Source: a virus
Direction: 5' to 3' (one strand)
IMG/VR virus record: IMGVR_UViG_3300031251_000967
Coordinates: 1 to 64,000 of that record
Length of the DNA: 64,000 nucleotides
Shown here: positions 32,487 through 41,301 of the stretch, piece after piece
How positions within the stretch are numbered: position 1 is the stretch's first letter
How the letters are laid out: each line of letters opens with the position of its first letter
Notes under the pieces: model-generated
What the model was told of the DNA's origin: nothing
What the model saw: the letters and a program-made list of their open reading frames with translations, nothing else
The model's database searches: none
Translations under genes and position numbers: made by a program

Positions 32487-34138
32487 CACGTCGGCTCCGG
32501 GTTCTGCGGTTTCTTCGCGGCTTCACGGGCGGGAACGGCATCTTGCGCCCAGCTCGGCAGGGCAATTCCGCGATCTTCGAACATCTTGATTTCGCGCGCC
32601 CGCTGATCGAGGACTTCTTCCAGCTCAAGCCCCTGCTCGGCGCACTCCATCTCCAGCGTCGACAACCCGGCGTCGATACCGAGGATCGCACCCGCCTTCT
32701 CGTCCACGGGGTCGATCCACCCGCGGCCCGGCCCCATCCATTTCACGCGACAGTATTCGGTGCGGCATTCGAGGTAGTCCGGAACCTGACCGCTCGGCAT
32801 CGGGAGGTCGTCGACCTCCATCACCTCTTCGAGGAATGCCCCATAGATCGGCGAGGCGAAATTCACGGCGAAGTCATTCCGGCGGCGCGCGAGCGTCTTC
32901 CAAGCCTCCAAGAGGGCCGCGCGAGCCGAAGAGTAGTTCGTGCGAGACCAGTCCTGGCTAAGCTGCTCCGCCGAGATGCCGAGAGCCGCGCTGACATTCC
33001 GAAGCGCTGCGTGCTCAAACTCGGCAAAATTGCTCGTCGGCCGCGCCGCGCTGACGGAGGTGATCCGCTCGCCCGGATACAGGATCGGCATTTTCGCGCC
33101 GCCCAGTACCGTCCGGTGCTCCTTGTGGAATGCCGCCCGGTCGGTTTGGTACTGCGGCAAGTTGCCGTCGTCGCCAAGCGCTTCGGCTACGAGGTTGTGA
33201 TCGAACGGGCTCTCGATGTATGCGCCGAACACCGCGTTCAGGATCGCCGCGTCCAGTTCGACGGCGTCGTACTTGACCAGCATCTTGAGCCGCTGAAGAA
33301 CGGGCGTCAGAACGCCGCCGGCTCCGCGGTGTTGCGGTGTGCGGTCCCGCTCGAAGTCATGGACGACGATCGGACGGCCCCACGACGTTTCGCGCTGGAT
33401 GCGCTCCCACGTGACGCTTTGCGCTGCGCTGAACCAGTCGCCCTGGTGCGCCTTGCGGATCCAGTACGCGACCGCGACATCAAAGCGCGGATCGACCTCA
33501 ACGCCGCCGCGCATCGTCTGCTGATCGAAGCGGAGTTGCGGGTTGGAGAGCCGGTCAGGGTCGATCAACTGGATGGACGTGCAATAGCGCGCACGGCCCA
33601 TCCCAACCCGCTCCGGCAGCCAATGCAGGACCGCCAGGGCATCGCCGTCAATGACCTTGTGCCGGTAGGCAAGGCGCAGCATCTGCGGAACGGTGAGTGA
33701 CCGCTGCGCGTCGCAATACTTGGCCGGATCATCCGCCCAACGCCGCCAGCTCGCCTCGACCGCCCGGCCGAACTCGTCCGCCCAATCGGCGTCGAAACCC
33801 TTGTTCCCCGAGTAGAGGGCGAGCGAGCGATAGTCCGGCTTCGCCACCGGCCGGAACGTCGCACCGATGACGTTGTCGACGATCCGGGTAATACCGCCCG
33901 ACGCCCACCCGTCGTTCCGCTCGATATCCCGGATCCGGGAGACGATGCGATCACGATAGATGTTCTTTTCGCCGTCGACCGACCAGAGATACGGCTGCCA
34001 CGCCGCCATGTGGTCGCCGTAGTTGTCGGCCGCGTCGTACGGAACGTTGCTGTTGTTCGCCAGCGCCTTCGCCTTGCCCGGCTGAACCGGTGGGAACGGC
34101 GTCCCGTCCGGCTTCAGGATAGCCACGTCGCGCGACAT
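32486..34138 (-). CDS. Portal protein, lambda gpB type
   Basis: 550 residues. RSRIRDIERNDGWASGGITR-like N-terminal block, VIDGDALAVLHWLP, GGVEVDPRFDVAVAYWIRKA and ISAEQLSQDWSRTNYSSARA are hallmarks of the lambda-type portal, the 12-mer DNA gate. Lies between gpW-like and protease genes. Confidence 0.94.
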   Translation of the reverse strand: MSRDVAILKPDGTPFPPVQPGKAKALANNSNVPYDAADNYGDHMAAWQPYLWSVDGEKNIYRDRIVSRIRDIERNDGWASGGITRIVDNVIGATFRPVAKPDYRSLALYSGNKGFDADWADEFGRAVEASWRRWADDPAKYCDAQRSLTVPQMLRLAYRHKVIDGDALAVLHWLPERVGMGRARYCTSIQLIDPDRLSNPQLRFDQQTMRGGVEVDPRFDVAVAYWIRKAHQGDWFSAAQSVTWERIQRETSWGRPIVVHDFERDRTPQHRGAGGVLTPVLQRLKMLVKYDAVELDAAILNAVFGAYIESPFDHNLVAEALGDDGNLPQYQTDRAAFHKEHRTVLGGAKMPILYPGERITSVSAARPTSNFAEFEHAALRNVSAALGISAEQLSQDWSRTNYSSARAALLEAWKTLARRRNDFAVNFASPIYGAFLEEVMEVDDLPMPSGQVPDYLECRTEYCRVKWMGPGRGWIDPVDEKAGAILGIDAGLSTLEMECAEQGLELEEVLDQRAREIKMFEDRGIALPSWAQDAVPAREAAKKPQNPEPT

Positions 34139-34401
34139 CAGCGGTACAGGAACCGGAGGGGGCGGCGGGCGCGGCAGACGATGCCGAGTTGCTGCTGAAG
34201 CTGACGGATCAGGGTCGTCAGCTTGGCAACGTCAGTCTGCGTGAAGGTTACCGAGCGCGCGCCGTCGCCCTGCGTGTATGACGCGGTAACTTCCTTTTCG
34301 CCGCTCGATAGAGCGATGTACGCCTGCTGAGCTGAGGAGAGCGCCGCCTGTAGGGCAGCCCTGTCCATTCCAGCGAAGAGGCTGGTCGAAGGATCGAACA
34401 A
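34138..34401 (-). CDS. Head-tail joining protein, gpW-like
   Basis: 87 residues. AALSSAQQAYIALSSGEKEV, VTFTQTDVAKLTTLIRQLQQ is the gpW pattern. The Arg-rich end RARRPLRFLYR is also usual. Sits between terminase and portal, as in lambda. Confidence 0.85.
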   Translation of the reverse strand: MFDPSTSLFAGMDRAALQAALSSAQQAYIALSSGEKEVTASYTQGDGARSVTFTQTDVAKLTTLIRQLQQQLGIVCRARRPLRFLYR

Positions 34402-34412
34402 GGGCGTTTCTC

Positions 34413-36515
34413 CTAGTGTGCCAGAAGGCTGGCGAGCGATCGGCGCGGCGTGGGCGGTGCCGGCGGTACAGCCGACGTCATCTCAGGCGCCGTCACGATC
34501 CGCTCCGGCTGCGCCTCCGAGGCTCCGACCTCGTCAGCACGCTTGTTCAGTTTCAACCCGAAGTGCAGCAGGCCGCAGAGCGCTGCGTAGGCGTAGACAC
34601 GACAGTCAAGGGCCTCGTTGGCCTTGCCGGCAGGGCATTCCCAGACCCGGAACCGCTGACCCGCGACTTCCTTGATCACGATCCGCTCGGCCGTAAGCTG
34701 CGCGTACCAGTTGATGTCCCGAGCGTCCGGGAAGTGCATGTATCCGGCACCCGGCCGCTCGATGTGCAGCCGCGCTCTGATCGTGTCCTTCGCCGCGTTG
34801 ACGCCGATGATCACCGGCCGGAACGACTGCTTCGTGCGGGATGTCGGGCGCTTGGTCGGCCACACCGGAGAGCGTTGCCCCGATCGCGCCGACTCACCCT
34901 TGATCGCCCACACCCGCCGCGCCAGCCGCGCCTTGGCGAATTCGTAGACCTTTTGGGTGTGATGGCCGCCTGAGTCGATGCACGCCGACATCACCTCGAA
35001 CTCGCGTCCGTCCGCGCGCTTCCACTTCCGTTTCAGGAAGGCGTCGACCCGGTCCCAGAGCGCTGCGGTCTCCGGATCGCCCTCGAACACCTCTTGGGCG
35101 ATCGACCAGCTTTCCTCGTTGCGGCCCCAGCCAACAACCTCAGCCTCTAGGCGATCGTCCTGCACGTCGATCCCGACAGTGACTACGGCGACGCCGTCAG
35201 GAACCTCGCCAGCCCAGACCTCTCCGCGGGCGGCGAGCGCTTCGAGGCGAAGTTCTTTGCCGGCATGCGGGCGATAGGGAAGACCCTGTTGCGTATTCCA
35301 CCACGCCTGCTTCTTTTCCTCGTCGTCCTTCGCGGCCAGCCATTTTGTGGCTTGATCGGACGGCTTGTCCTTTTGCCACGGGCTGAACAGTTTCGACGCT
35401 TGGAAGCCAGCGTGTTCGTTATCAACGGCCCACTTACCGCAGTCCGGGCACTTCGCCCGGTAGACGGCCCAGCGGTCGCCAGCCCACCAGTCCCACACCT
35501 TCGCGACCGGGTCGCCAGCCTCGTCCTCAGCGTCGCGCCACGCGCGCCCGTGGTCATCCAACGGGACGTGACGCTTGCCGCAGCACTCGAACGGCCGCGT
35601 CTGATGCCAGCGCACCGTCTTCAGCGACCGGAGGCGTTCGCCCTCCGACCAGCCGACCCCGCACGCCTCGCAGTAGATCCGCGCCGTCTTCGGCCTATGC
35701 TCGTTCCCCGTCTTCTCCCACTGCACGTGGGCGAAGAAATCGGGGAACTGCCTATGGAGACAGTGCGGGCACTCGACGGACGCCCGGCGCTGGTCCGACG
35801 CGGCATAGCTCGCTGCGATCCGGCTTTCGTCCTCCACCGTGGGAGAACACGCCCGAACCGACAGCCAGTTGACGCCGAAGGTAGCGGTGCGCTCCTCAGC
35901 GAGCGTGATCGGGTCGCCCTCTCGGGTGACCGGGTACTTGTCGACCTCGTCCGCCAGCAGAACGCGTATCGGCCGACGGGCGAGGTTGTCGGGGCTGCCG
36001 GCGCCGGCCAAGGCCAAGAACCCGCCGGGGAACGCCTTGTACAACAGCGTCTCGTCGGCGTTTCGCGTCTTGCTCGTTCCCACCAGCTTCCGCAGGACCG
36101 GCGTCACCTTGACCAGCGGCGCGATCCGCTCCTTCGAGAACTGCTGCGCCGCGTCTTCCTTCGGCTGCAATAGAAGCATTGGGCACGGATCGAGGTGCGC
36201 GAAGTAGCCGAAAACGTTTTCCAGCAAAGCCGTCTTCATGAGCTGCGTCGAGCACATGACCGTGATCACGTGAACGCCCGGCTCGGTGACCGCGAGCATC
36301 GGCCCGCGCGCTACCTCTACCGTCTCGGTGCGCCAGCGTCCGGAAGTTGACCCCGCTTCTGGCGCAAGCCTCCGATATCGATCCGCCCAAGCCGGGACGC
36401 TGATCCGCGGCGGCGGCGTCCATCCCCGCTTCGCCGCGAGGCGGAGCCGGTCACGCTTCTCGGTCGGTGAACTCGACTTCGGGTTCGCCAAGCTCCTCAA
36501 GGTGCTTGTGGACAT
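34413..36515 (-). CDS. Terminase large subunit, GpA family
   Basis: 700 residues, typical length. N-terminal ATPase: the modified Walker A region CSTQLMKT (88-95), Walker B-like IRVLLADEVDKYP. Zinc-ribbon pairs CPHCLHRQ, CEACGVGW and CPDCGKW occur mid-protein. The C-terminal nuclease carries VTVGIDVQDDRLEAEVVGWG and ACIDSGGHHTQKVYEFAK. It packages DNA at the portal and cuts cos ends. It overlaps the small subunit gene by 65 bases. Confidence 0.95.
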   Translation of the reverse strand: MSTSTLRSLANPKSSSPTEKRDRLRLAAKRGWTPPPRISVPAWADRYRRLAPEAGSTSGRWRTETVEVARGPMLAVTEPGVHVITVMCSTQLMKTALLENVFGYFAHLDPCPMLLLQPKEDAAQQFSKERIAPLVKVTPVLRKLVGTSKTRNADETLLYKAFPGGFLALAGAGSPDNLARRPIRVLLADEVDKYPVTREGDPITLAEERTATFGVNWLSVRACSPTVEDESRIAASYAASDQRRASVECPHCLHRQFPDFFAHVQWEKTGNEHRPKTARIYCEACGVGWSEGERLRSLKTVRWHQTRPFECCGKRHVPLDDHGRAWRDAEDEAGDPVAKVWDWWAGDRWAVYRAKCPDCGKWAVDNEHAGFQASKLFSPWQKDKPSDQATKWLAAKDDEEKKQAWWNTQQGLPYRPHAGKELRLEALAARGEVWAGEVPDGVAVVTVGIDVQDDRLEAEVVGWGRNEESWSIAQEVFEGDPETAALWDRVDAFLKRKWKRADGREFEVMSACIDSGGHHTQKVYEFAKARLARRVWAIKGESARSGQRSPVWPTKRPTSRTKQSFRPVIIGVNAAKDTIRARLHIERPGAGYMHFPDARDINWYAQLTAERIVIKEVAGQRFRVWECPAGKANEALDCRVYAYAALCGLLHFGLKLNKRADEVGASEAQPERIVTAPEMTSAVPPAPPTPRRSLASLLAH

Positions 36516-37059
36516 GCGTGGTCAGGGCCTCGGTCACCTTGTCGGCTTCTAGGCCGAGATCGGCCGCCAGCAGTGGACCCACCCGCGCCGGCCAGTTGAG
36601 CCACGAATCACGCGCGGCCCGGCTTACTTCGAACAACACCGTCGTTGCGGTCTCAATGTCGACCAGCGCTCCAGCCTTCTGCCGCGCGTCGAGCACGTGC
36701 TTCAGGGCAAGGGCGTTTTCCTTGACCCGCTCCGCTTCGAGGAGCGTTGCGAAGTCGCCGGCCAGAACCTTACCGATGAACTCGTCGAGACTTGCGACAA
36801 CCGCGTCCGGGTCGGCATCAGCCGACGGAGTTACGGGCAGCGCGTTACCGCCCTTGTTACCAGCGGGTAACGGTACTGCGGCGGCCCCGGTAACATCCTT
36901 GAACCGCCCGACGCGCTTCTCTCGGAGCCGGGCGTCCGACGCCTCGACGTCGACCTTGTCCCCTGAGAAAACAAGGAGACCAGACTGTTTCCAGATCGTC
37001 GCCGTCTTCCGCGACACGCCGTGCAGCGCGGCGAACTCAGCCTGCGAAGCCAGCGCCAT
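36451..37059 (-). CDS. Terminase small subunit, Nu1-like
   Basis: 202 residues. The N-terminal HTH (ASQAEFAALHGVSRKTATIW) recognises DNA as in Nu1; a helical middle and C-terminal (WPARVGPLLAADLGLEADKV) contact the large subunit. A cos site is expected near this gene; the 138-bp gap 37060-37197, with GC-rich repeats, is a candidate but no cos sequence can be assigned. Confidence 0.85.
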   Translation of the reverse strand: MALASQAEFAALHGVSRKTATIWKQSGLLVFSGDKVDVEASDARLREKRVGRFKDVTGAAAVPLPAGNKGGNALPVTPSADADPDAVVASLDEFIGKVLAGDFATLLEAERVKENALALKHVLDARQKAGALVDIETATTVLFEVSRAARDSWLNWPARVGPLLAADLGLEADKVTEALTTHVHKHLEELGEPEVEFTDREA

Positions 37060-37197
37060 CTCAACTCCAGATCAAGCCGGTGTTACCCGGTTTTCAGACC
37101 CCATAGCTGGGCAAATACCGGGGCGCGCAATGCCCCCGATGCAGGAGGGGCCAGGAAGGACCCACGACCCCACCCCGTCGGCCCCCGCGCGCGACGG

Positions 37198-37881
37198 TCA
37201 CCGTGCCGTCTTCATCGCCGCGGCGAGCGCCTTGCTCATCTCGGCTTGGAACGTGTCCCTGACGATCTTCTCGGCGCGTTGGCGATAGTTCAGGTGCTGC
37301 TTCACCGGGAGGGCGTCGCCGAAGCGGATGAGGAGCTTAAGCCCGCCCTTCTGCTGCGGCTGCGCTCCTTTGCGTGGAGCGCCCTTGCGCGTTGCCTTCG
37401 CCACTCGTGGGCGCTGCCACACGCCGTTGATCGCCTGCCCCTTCTTGGTGACGATCGTGCCGATGAAGATATCAGGGCGTCCTTTGAGCGATTGCAGCTT
37501 GCGGGCGGTCAGGTTGCCGTACTGGTTGAGCCTGACGTTCTTCGGGTTAAGGAGCGTGCCGCCGCGCTTGCTCGGGTTCAGGTAGTGCTTGCCGCCCGTC
37601 TCGTAGGGTTCGAGGTACTTGGCGGCGATATCCTTGACGAAGACGGTTGCCGTGAGGTTGGACTTGCGAGCGCCCTTCACGCCGATGGACTTGAGGGTGA
37701 ATGGCGTCGGGTTCTCGAAGGTCTCGGCGAGCGCCTTCGTCTCGGCTTCCTGCACCTTCATCGCTACCGCTGTCAGAGCCTGCGCCGTGGCGAACGGCAC
37801 CTGACGCTTGGCGAAGTCGTCGAGAGAGCGGGTGAGCTTCTTGACGTCAGCCCTTACGTTGATGGAGATGAGACCGGCCAC
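37198..37881 (-). CDS. Phage tail-completion/virion morphogenesis-like protein
   Basis: 227 residues. The N-terminus (VRADVKKLTRSLDDFAKRQV, FATAQALTAVAMKVQEAETK) resembles gp10/gpG-like minor tail-completion proteins; the C-terminal part is very basic. It lies upstream of terminase, away from the tail cluster. Assignment is tentative. Confidence 0.6.
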   Translation of the reverse strand: MAGLISINVRADVKKLTRSLDDFAKRQVPFATAQALTAVAMKVQEAETKALAETFENPTPFTLKSIGVKGARKSNLTATVFVKDIAAKYLEPYETGGKHYLNPSKRGGTLLNPKNVRLNQYGNLTARKLQSLKGRPDIFIGTIVTKKGQAINGVWQRPRVAKATRKGAPRKGAQPQQKGGLKLLIRFGDALPVKQHLNYRQRAEKIVRDTFQAEMSKALAAAMKTAR

Positions 37882-37890
37882 GCTGCCGAC

Positions 37891-38058
37891 CTACATCCAT
37901 CCGCAAAAATAGAACACCGCTCCCAGCGCGCCGCCTATGCACCATGCGGCGATGATAACCGTTCCGAACCGATCCGCGTCCTCTTGCGGCGTCCTGATGC
38001 GATCTTCCGGATTGGCTGAGGAAGCCTGTTCGCCGTGTGCTTGGGTTTGTTCGCTCAT
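37891..38058 (-). CDS. 55-residue membrane protein
   Basis: A hydrophilic N-terminal half (EQTQAHGEQASSANPEDRIR) and one C-terminal transmembrane helix (TVIIAAWCIGGALGAVFYF). Small gene in the late operon between structural genes. Function unknown. Confidence 0.6.
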   Translation of the reverse strand: MSEQTQAHGEQASSANPEDRIRTPQEDADRFGTVIIAAWCIGGALGAVFYFCGWM

Positions 38059-38072
38059 GGTCGCCTTTTAGC

Positions 38073-39344
38073 TCACTCCGGCTGACTGCACCACACGTGA
38101 CCGTACCCGGAGATGGTGCGGCCGTCGGAGGTGTGATAGGTCGCTTCGAGCAGATACTTGTTCCCGACAACCGGATTGTTTCCGATTCGCTGGTTCGTGA
38201 ATGTCGTAGGCTTGCCGGTCACCGGGTTGAAACCCGTCGTGACGTTCGGCAGGCCAATGATGCGAGCCGATGGGTTCGTGTCGAGCGTCGCCCCACCGCG
38301 TATCTTGGAGACGGTGCACGCCCAGGTGACGGATAGGACGGTGACGCCCTCGGGAACGTCGACCGTCAGCTCCAGCGTGAAGGTGTCGTCTTCCTCCGGC
38401 TCGATGTCGTCCCACTGCGCGTCGAATCTGCGCGGACGCTCCAGTGTGACGGTGCGCGCCGGGTTCGCGCTGAGCGGCGGTATCGTGGAGAGCGCGACCA
38501 CATCGCCGTGCGTGTCGCTCGCCGCGTCGAACAGATCGGCGGAGTCAGACGCGACGTTGAAGGTGAGGAGAGCGAAATCTCCGGTCGTGTCCGATGCGGC
38601 ATCGTTCGGCACGACGCGAGAGCCGGACGGGTCGTAAGCCGTCAGAATCGAGAGACCGCCGGTCGTGCTCGATGCCGCGTCGCCGATCGGCAGAGACAGG
38701 CGCGGATGATAGGTGAGGCCAGCGGCATCGGCGGCCGTCGCCGAAGACACGCCGGTTACGCTGAGGCTCGGCGGGATGTTGTAGGTAAGACTCGCGACAT
38801 CTCCCGTCGGCTGGGAACTCGCGTTGTTGATGCCGAGCACCAGCGCGCCAGGGGCGTGCGGGGTGAGAGTAGCTACGTCGGTGACCGCATCGGACTCGGT
38901 GTCGTGCACCACCAGCGGAGTCGATGCAACCAGCGAGGCGACATCGGTTGCCGGCTGCGAGGATGCGTCGCTTACCGTTGCCGCGGGAGGACCATGCGGC
39001 GTCAATGCAACTATGTCCGTCGCCGGCTGAGACGAGGCGTCCGAGACGGTGGCCGAAACGTGCGTGGTTAGCGCGGCGACATCGCTGGTCGGCTGCGACG
39101 ATGCCGAAACGACAGTCAGGTACGGCGCGTACGGCTTTCCGGCAAAGGACGTCGTGCGCCGCGTGCCGTAACCAGCCGGGCCAAGCCGCGTTTTCGGCCC
39201 CGTCGCCGGAAGCGAGAGAGTGGCTACATCACCCGTCGGTGCAGACGACGCATCGACAACGGTGAGCAGCGGAACCTTGCCCGCAAAGCTCCCGGCTCTG
39301 CGGACGCCGTATCCGCCTAAACCAAGCCGGGAAACAGCGGTCAT
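38073..39344 (-). CDS. Repeat-containing structural protein with ten DASSQPTGDVAxL units
   Basis: 423 residues. Two copies of GYGxRRxxSFAGK (about 11-23 and 58-70) start the protein. Ten units of consensus DASSQPTGDVAxLT lie at about residues 31, 80, 102, 126, 148, 174, 199, 222, 248 and 273; most are 22-26 residues apart. A C-terminal beta-sandwich (~300-423: VDVPEGVTVLSVTWACTV, GNKYLLEATYHTSDGRTISG) follows. I know no named family for the repeats. Position upstream of terminase, beside other beta-rich proteins, suggests a fibrous virion protein. Confidence 0.75.
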   Translation of the reverse strand: MTAVSRLGLGGYGVRRAGSFAGKVPLLTVVDASSAPTGDVATLSLPATGPKTRLGPAGYGTRRTTSFAGKPYAPYLTVVSASSQPTSDVAALTTHVSATVSDASSQPATDIVALTPHGPPAATVSDASSQPATDVASLVASTPLVVHDTESDAVTDVATLTPHAPGALVLGINNASSQPTGDVASLTYNIPPSLSVTGVSSATAADAAGLTYHPRLSLPIGDAASSTTGGLSILTAYDPSGSRVVPNDAASDTTGDFALLTFNVASDSADLFDAASDTHGDVVALSTIPPLSANPARTVTLERPRRFDAQWDDIEPEEDDTFTLELTVDVPEGVTVLSVTWACTVSKIRGGATLDTNPSARIIGLPNVTTGFNPVTGKPTTFTNQRIGNNPVVGNKYLLEATYHTSDGRTISGYGHVWCSQPE

Positions 39345-39358
39345 CTATCGCTGTCCGT

Positions 39359-40120
39359 TCAGGTGATTGAGAACGTGTCCCCGGAGGCCGGGGCGGTGGT
39401 CAGAGCGGTAACCGTGAGCGTACCGGAACCATTGGTCGCCGTGATGTCCGTCGACTGTGAGCGGAGCGCGGGCGTCGTGGTGTCCGCGTCGAACGTGATG
39501 ATTTTCCCCTTGAACTGCGAGGCGACGCTGTCAGAGGGGGTAAGCGCGCTGGTCGGGATTGAGGTCGTTGTCGCACTCGCGCCGACCGTGCCGCGGCCGA
39601 TGGCCCTGGTCGTCTTGGCGAGGTTCGCCGCTGCGGTCGCGTCACCGTTGACGGCACTTAGGTTGGACGCCACGCGGAGGTTGGAGTCGAGCGCGGGCAA
39701 CCCGCCGTTCGCGCCGGCAGCCGCATTCGGGAGAGCGGTCGGGGCGCCGACACCCCGAATGGCATCGCTCAGCAGGACGAGGATCTTCTGAGGGGCGACA
39801 TTGTTCGAGCCTGCGTCCTGAACGCTGAACTCAACCCAATCCGCGCCCGCCGCCAGCGCGGCATTGGGCACGCCGAATTCGTAGAGCCCCTTGTCGTTGG
39901 TGGAGTCTTTCTCCGCGAAGCCGCCGGAGGACCACGTGCCGCGAGTACCGGACGAAAGCGTCACGGCCGTCGCGCCCGCATTCCCCTGATCGGGCCGCGA
40001 ATAGGCGATGGTCACTGACCCGTTGGTCAGGCCGGTCTTGTACGCACCCGTGGTCGAGGACGTGTCCTTGATCGCGACGGGCAGGATGAAGGACGTTTTG
40101 CCCTGCGGGACAATAAACAT
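39359..40120 (-). CDS. Beta-rich phage structural protein (fibre-base-like)
   Basis: 253 residues. The N-terminal ~115 residues look like a BppU-type fibre domain (FIVPQGKTSFILPVAIKDTS, GLYEFGVPNAALAAGADWVE); the rest is a Ser/Thr/Ala-rich repeat-like region. Late operon, likely part of a receptor-binding apparatus. Confidence 0.65.
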   Translation of the reverse strand: MFIVPQGKTSFILPVAIKDTSSTTGAYKTGLTNGSVTIAYSRPDQGNAGATAVTLSSGTRGTWSSGGFAEKDSTNDKGLYEFGVPNAALAAGADWVEFSVQDAGSNNVAPQKILVLLSDAIRGVGAPTALPNAAAGANGGLPALDSNLRVASNLSAVNGDATAAANLAKTTRAIGRGTVGASATTTSIPTSALTPSDSVASQFKGKIITFDADTTTPALRSQSTDITATNGSGTLTVTALTTAPASGDTFSIT

Positions 40121-41295
40121 TAGCTGAGACCCCCAATGTAGCCCGTCGGGGCAAAGAGACGTGCGGTCGAGCCGCCAGAACCGTCATCGAGCGCGGAAAG
40201 ACGCACGCCGCCCCAGTACCGGCGCGTACTTGTCGTCACCGGCACAGCCGACGAACTGGTGCGGCTGGCGGCCACGAAATCACCGCCGCCGGGCAGAACG
40301 GTTGCGTGGGATGCGCTCGCGATATCGGTATAGATCGCCGTGCAACCGGTGGTCGTGCCGTTCGTCGCGCGGAGCCCGACGTAATAGGCCGTGCCGGCCG
40401 CAAGTGTCTGCTCTGAGGGGAGCGGAACCACCCACGGCTTGGCCGAGTTCTGCGTATTGAAGTTGTTGCCGAGCGTAACCGAGGTGATTACCGCTCCAGT
40501 AGAGGCGTTGACCAACTCCGCTACGGCGGTGGCGCCCGAGTTCATCGCCCAATTGCCCCAGAGCGCGTCGCACTTTGCCGTATACGGAAGCGTGAACTGC
40601 GCTCCGAAGCTGACCGGTGAGGACGTAGCCCCGTATGCCGTCGAGCCGTTAGCAGACAAAACGAAACCGCCGTCCAACGTCCCAAACGTGCCGTCCGAGA
40701 ACTCAATGACGACGTTCGGAAGGCCGAGGTTGGTCCATGTCGTGCCGTCTGGCGTGCTCTGCGTCGCGTTGAAGTGACCGGCGACCGTGCCCGTGATGAC
40801 GTTCTCATAGCTGAGCGTCAGCACGGCGCCGGTGCCAGCCGTGCTCCAATCCCACACCAGCGACAACAGATCGCCGAAATTGAACGTAGGCTGCGTACCG
40901 AAGCTCGTCCCCGACGGCGTCGTGAACCACCCGCTCGCCGTGACGCCGCTGTCCGTCATGTTGAACGTGTAGGTTGCGCCGCCGCTGCCGGCGATGTTGC
41001 CGTCCGGCGTCGCTGCTGAACCGCCCGCGACGCCCTGCACGGATACGCGGACCACCGCACCAGAGCCGGCCGTTATGGTCGACCCGAAGCGCCAATGTAT
41101 CTTGGCGATCGTCTTCGATCCGCTTTTCGCGTCGAACCACAGACGGCCAAACATGGCGTGCTTAGCGCTCGCGTTCGCCGATACCATGGTAGTATTGCCC
41201 GAGTTGCCGGGCGTAAAACTCCCCGTGGTGACGTTCAACTCCCACGGCTCGCCCGGAACGTATAGATGCGCGCCTTTCGTGCTCTGAAACGCCAT
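40120..41295 (-). CDS. Beta-rich phage structural protein
   Basis: 391 residues, nearly all beta strands with Gly/Ser/Thr turns (TIAKIHWRFGSTITAGSGAV, RVSVQGVAGGSAAT). No family recognised. One-base stop/start overlaps on both sides of the 39.4-41.3 kb pair imply coupling. Confidence 0.65.
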   Translation of the reverse strand: MAFQSTKGAHLYVPGEPWELNVTTGSFTPGNSGNTTMVSANASAKHAMFGRLWFDAKSGSKTIAKIHWRFGSTITAGSGAVVRVSVQGVAGGSAATPDGNIAGSGGATYTFNMTDSGVTASGWFTTPSGTSFGTQPTFNFGDLLSLVWDWSTAGTGAVLTLSYENVITGTVAGHFNATQSTPDGTTWTNLGLPNVVIEFSDGTFGTLDGGFVLSANGSTAYGATSSPVSFGAQFTLPYTAKCDALWGNWAMNSGATAVAELVNASTGAVITSVTLGNNFNTQNSAKPWVVPLPSEQTLAAGTAYYVGLRATNGTTTGCTAIYTDIASASHATVLPGGGDFVAASRTSSSAVPVTTSTRRYWGGVRLSALDDGSGGSTARLFAPTGYIGGLS

Positions 41296-41301
41296 CTTTC
41301 G

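Noticed and set aside
30933-32606. 557-codon plus-strand open frame
   Set aside because: Antisense to scaffold and S49 protease genes; the Ser-rich stretch is the complement of Glu/Lys codons.
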